Positions 61,729 through 64,000 of a stretch of 64,000 bases of DNA are shown here, in pieces; position 1 is the first letter of the stretch, and every line of letters begins with the position of its first letter. The position numbers were made by a program, and so were the translations under genes. The stretch is from Desulfobacillus sp041396245 (GTDB lineage: Bacteria; Pseudomonadota; Gammaproteobacteria; Burkholderiales; Rhodocyclaceae): the NCBI GenBank assembly GCA_041396245.1, contig JAWKYW010000009.1, positions 1 to 64,000 of the forward strand. Reading direction: 5' to 3'. The notes under the pieces are model-generated. The model made no database searches. It had not been told where the DNA came from and saw nothing but the letters and a program-made list of their open reading frames with translations.

Positions 61729-62414
61729 GCGTAGTGCCTCGTTCCGAAAATGGCCGTTCCCACCCGCACGATCGTCGCCCCTTCGAGGATCGCGGCTTCA
61801 AGGTCGTGGGACATGCCCATCGACAAGGTGTCCAGCGCCAGTCCCTCCCGGTTGAGCGCGTCGCGCTGTTCACGCAGCGCGGCGAAACGCCGTCGTGCCA
61901 GGACCTCGTCCTCGGTCGGTTCGGGTATCGCCATCAGGCCGCGCAGTTGCAGGTTGGGCAGCGTGGCTACGGCGTGCGCCAGCGCCGCCGCCTCGCCGGG
62001 ACTGACTCCGCGCTTGCTCGCCTCGCCGCTGACATTCACCTGGATGCAGACCTGCAGGGGCGAGCGCCCGGCGCCGCGTGCCTCGGCCAGCCGCTCGGCG
62101 ATCTTCAGCCGCTCGACGCCATGCACCCAGGTGAAATGCTCGGCGACGGCGCGTGTCTTGTTGCTCTGCAGGGGGCCGATGAAATGCCACTCCAGCCCGA
62201 GGTCCGCCAGCGCGGCGATCTTTCCCAGGCCTTCCTGGAGATAGTTCTCGCCGAAAGCGGTCTGGCCGGCCATGGCGGCCTCGCGCACGCACTCCGGCGG
62301 AAAGGTCTTGCTGACGGCCAGCAGACGGATATCTTCGACCGCTCGTCCCGCCAATTCCGCCGCTGCGGCGATGCGCATCCTTACAGCTTGCAAGTTGGCG
62401 GAAATTGTTGTCAT
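61725..62414 (-). CDS. YggS family PLP homeostasis protein (PLPBP)
   Basis: This 229-residue PLP-binding protein has the Lys in RLLAVSKTFPPECVREA, GENYLQEGLGKI, WHFIGPLQSNKTRAV, and the phosphate site LSMGMSHDLEAAILEGATIV. It buffers pyridoxal phosphate and affects amino-acid balance; no catalysis is known. The start MTTISANLQAV is preferred; a longer frame running into pilT is a shadow. A TATACT box precedes it on the minus strand. Confidence 0.92.
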   Translation of the reverse strand: MTTISANLQAVRMRIAAAAELAGRAVEDIRLLAVSKTFPPECVREAAMAGQTAFGENYLQEGLGKIAALADLGLEWHFIGPLQSNKTRAVAEHFTWVHGVERLKIAERLAEARGAGRSPLQVCIQVNVSGEASKRGVSPGEAAALAHAVATLPNLQLRGLMAIPEPTEDEVLARRRFAALREQRDALNREGLALDTLSMGMSHDLEAAILEGATIVRVGTAIFGTRHYA

Positions 62415-62504
62415 AATGCCCTGAAAAATCGGGGCAAGTATATCATCGCGCCTTCGCGCCCCCATTCGCTTTCTTTCCAATGCCAGGCGCCACGGAACCG
62501 CACA

Positions 62505-63548
62505 ATGGACATAACTGAACTGCTGGCCTTCTCCGTCAAGAACAAGGCATCCGACCTGCACCTCTCCGCCGGTTTGCCGCCCATGATCCGTGTCCATGGC
62601 GACGTGCGCCGCATCAACCTGCCGCCGATGGAGCACAAGGACGTGCACAGCATGGTGTACGACATCATGAACGACGGCCAGCGCAAGCACTATGAAGAGA
62701 ACCTGGAATGCGACTTCTCGTTCGCCATTCCCAATCTGGCCCGCTTTCGCGTCAATGCCTTCGTGCAGCACCGTGGCGCCGGCGCCGTGTTCCGCACCAT
62801 TCCCTCGAAAGTGCTGTCGCTGGAGGAGCTCAACTGCCCCAAGATCTTCCAGGAAATCTCCTCGTATCCGCGCGGCGTCGTGCTGGTGACCGGCCCTACC
62901 GGTTCCGGCAAGTCGACCACGCTGGCGGCGATGGTCAACTACATCAACGAGAACGACCACGGCCACATCCTGACAGTCGAGGATCCGATCGAATTCGTGC
63001 ACGAGTCGAAGAAGTGCCTGATCAACCAGCGCGAGGTCGGTCCGCACACCCTCTCCTTCAACAACGCTCTGCGCTCCGCCCTGCGCGAGGATCCGGACGT
63101 CATCCTGGTCGGCGAGATGCGCGACCTGGAGACCATCCGCCTGGCACTGACCGCGGCGGAGACCGGCCACCTGGTATTCGGCACCCTGCATACCAGTTCC
63201 GCCGCGAAGACCATCGACCGGGTCATCGACGTCTTCCCGGCGGCGGAAAAGGAAATGGTGCGCGCCATGCTTTCCGAATCCCTGCGCGCCGTCATTTCGC
63301 AGACCCTGCTGAAGACCAAGGATGGCCAGGGGCGGGTGGCGGCCCATGAGATCATGATCGGCACGCCGGCCATCCGCAACCTGATCCGCGAGGCCAAGAT
63401 CGCCCAGATGTACTCGGCCATCCAGACCGGCCAGGCCCTGGGCATGCAGACGCTGGACCAGAACCTGGCCGACATGGTCCGCCGCAACATCGTCTCCGCT
63501 GCCGAGGCGAGGACCAAGGCCGCCAACAAGGACAATTTTGCCGGTTAG
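62505..63548 (+). CDS. pilT: type IV pilus retraction ATPase PilT
   Basis: This 347-residue hexameric ATPase disassembles the pilus. It shows the N-terminal ASDLHLSAGLPPMIRVHGDV, Walker A GPTGSGKSTT (residues ~130-139), the Asp box VEDPIEFVH, Walker B LREDPDVILVGEMRDLET, the His box TAAETGHLVFGTLHTSS, and the PilT-specific AIRNLIREAKIAQM. It works with the Chp system upstream. pilU follows after a palindromic repeat. Confidence 0.97.
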   Translation: MDITELLAFSVKNKASDLHLSAGLPPMIRVHGDVRRINLPPMEHKDVHSMVYDIMNDGQRKHYEENLECDFSFAIPNLARFRVNAFVQHRGAGAVFRTIPSKVLSLEELNCPKIFQEISSYPRGVVLVTGPTGSGKSTTLAAMVNYINENDHGHILTVEDPIEFVHESKKCLINQREVGPHTLSFNNALRSALREDPDVILVGEMRDLETIRLALTAAETGHLVFGTLHTSSAAKTIDRVIDVFPAAEKEMVRAMLSESLRAVISQTLLKTKDGQGRVAAHEIMIGTPAIRNLIREAKIAQMYSAIQTGQALGMQTLDQNLADMVRRNIVSAAEARTKAANKDNFAG

Positions 63549-63550
63549 CC

Positions 63551-63606
63551 GTAGGTCGGGCTGCAGCCCGACCCAGCCGCCAACGTCGGCCTGAAGGCCG
63601 ACCTAC
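63551..63606. repeat. GTAGGTCGG-type palindromic repeat between pilT and pilU
   Basis: The element begins GTAGGTCGGGCTGCAGCCCG and ends GGCCTGAAGGCCGACCTAC. It contains two small hairpins and inverted termini GTAGGTCGG/CCGACCTAC. It lies three bases after pilT and 14 before pilU. Confidence 0.75.
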
Positions 63607-63620
63607 CAAAGAGGTTGATT

Positions 63621-64000
63621 ATGGAGAGAGACCAGGCACTCAAATTCATGTACGACCTGCTGCGACTGATGGCGCAGAAGAAGGGTTCCGACCTGTTCAT
63701 CACCGCCGGCTTTCCGCCCGCCATCAAGGTCGACGGCAAGATCACGCCGCAATCGAACCAGAGCCTGACGCCGCAGCACACCGCCGAACTGGCGCGGGCC
63801 ATCATGAACGACAAGCAGGCCTCCGAGTTCGAGTCGACCAAGGAATGCAACTTCGCCATCAGCCCTGCGGGCATCGGCCGCTTCCGCGTGAATGCCTTCG
63901 TCCAGCAGGCGCACATCGGCGTCGTGCTGCGCACCATCGCCACGACGATACCGACCTTCGAGAGCCTGCAATTGCCGCCGGTGCTCAAGGACATCTCGAT
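63621..64000 (+). CDS. pilU: type IV pilus accessory ATPase PilU, 5' part (continues beyond window)
   Basis: The first ~126 residues (MERDQALKFMYDLLRLMAQK...) include KGSDLFITAGFPPAIKVDGK and GIGRFRVNAFVQQAHIGVVL, the N-terminal domain of PilT-like ATPases. Position right after pilT and the longer N-terminus identify it as PilU, which aids PilT during forceful retraction. The nucleotide-binding core lies outside the window. Confidence 0.93.
   Translation, partial: MERDQALKFMYDLLRLMAQKKGSDLFITAGFPPAIKVDGKITPQSNQSLTPQHTAELARAIMNDKQASEFESTKECNFAISPAGIGRFRVNAFVQQAHIGVVLRTIATTIPTFESLQLPPVLKDIS

Noticed and set aside
62415..63347. Long N-terminal extension of the YggS protein across pilT
   Set aside because: It is antisense to conserved PilT motifs, and the family start MTTISANLQ is present at 62414.

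Overview
The window is GC-rich, tightly packed bacterial chromosome. Gene content and order (pilGHIJ-chpA followed by yqgE-ruvX-pyrR-pyrB-pyrC', then yggU-yggT-proC-yggS opposite pilT-pilU; hemL-thiE-thiD; RNB nuclease-tonB-aroE-mtgA) point to a Betaproteobacterium, most likely of the Rhodocyclales (Azoarcus/Thauera/Sulfuritalea-like). That placement is inferred from recognised families and gene order, not from a search. I see no rRNA, tRNA or CRISPR array.

Layout. 1-2 kb: the 3' end of thiC and three small genes. 2-26 kb: a large catabolic region. It holds an alcohol dehydrogenase, a succinate-semialdehyde-type dehydrogenase, an MFS carrier, a nitronate monooxygenase-like protein, a TetR regulator, an enoyl-CoA hydratase, a split AtuA pair, two acyl-CoA dehydrogenases, a thiolase, a FadB-type fusion, a complete branched-chain-type ABC importer (livHMGF plus binding protein) and an acyl-CoA synthetase. 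Together these describe uptake, CoA activation and beta-oxidation of a fatty, branched or terpenoid-like acid whose identity the sequence does not reveal. A group II intron sits at 9.2-11.1 kb, inserted exactly inside a dispersed repeat that also brackets a GIY-YIG nuclease gene.

26-31 kb: a two-component system divergent from a Spy/CpxP-like periplasmic protein and a cytochrome b561, then a LuxR regulator. 31-46 kb: mostly housekeeping and envelope genes (mscL with a zinc-ribbon tail, an AsmA protein, sirtuin, uppP, esterase, methyltransferase, RNB exonuclease, tonB, aroE, mtgA, mgtE, a GNAT protein, hemL, thiE, thiD). 46.7-56.2 kb: rubredoxin and the Pil-Chp chemosensory operon that controls type IV pili, ending in a 1861-residue CheA-type kinase. 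56.2-64 kb: yqgE, ruvX, a pyrimidine operon with an apparently inactive dihydroorotase, the proC/yggS group, and the pilus retraction ATPases pilT and pilU (pilU runs off the end).

The most unusual layer lies between genes. At least four families of intercistronic repeat are present: dRS3-like repeats, multi-unit palindromes whose two arms change together, a G-rich repeat placed just before start codons, and a GTAGGTCGG palindrome. One G-rich copy contains a second hairpin element nested inside it.
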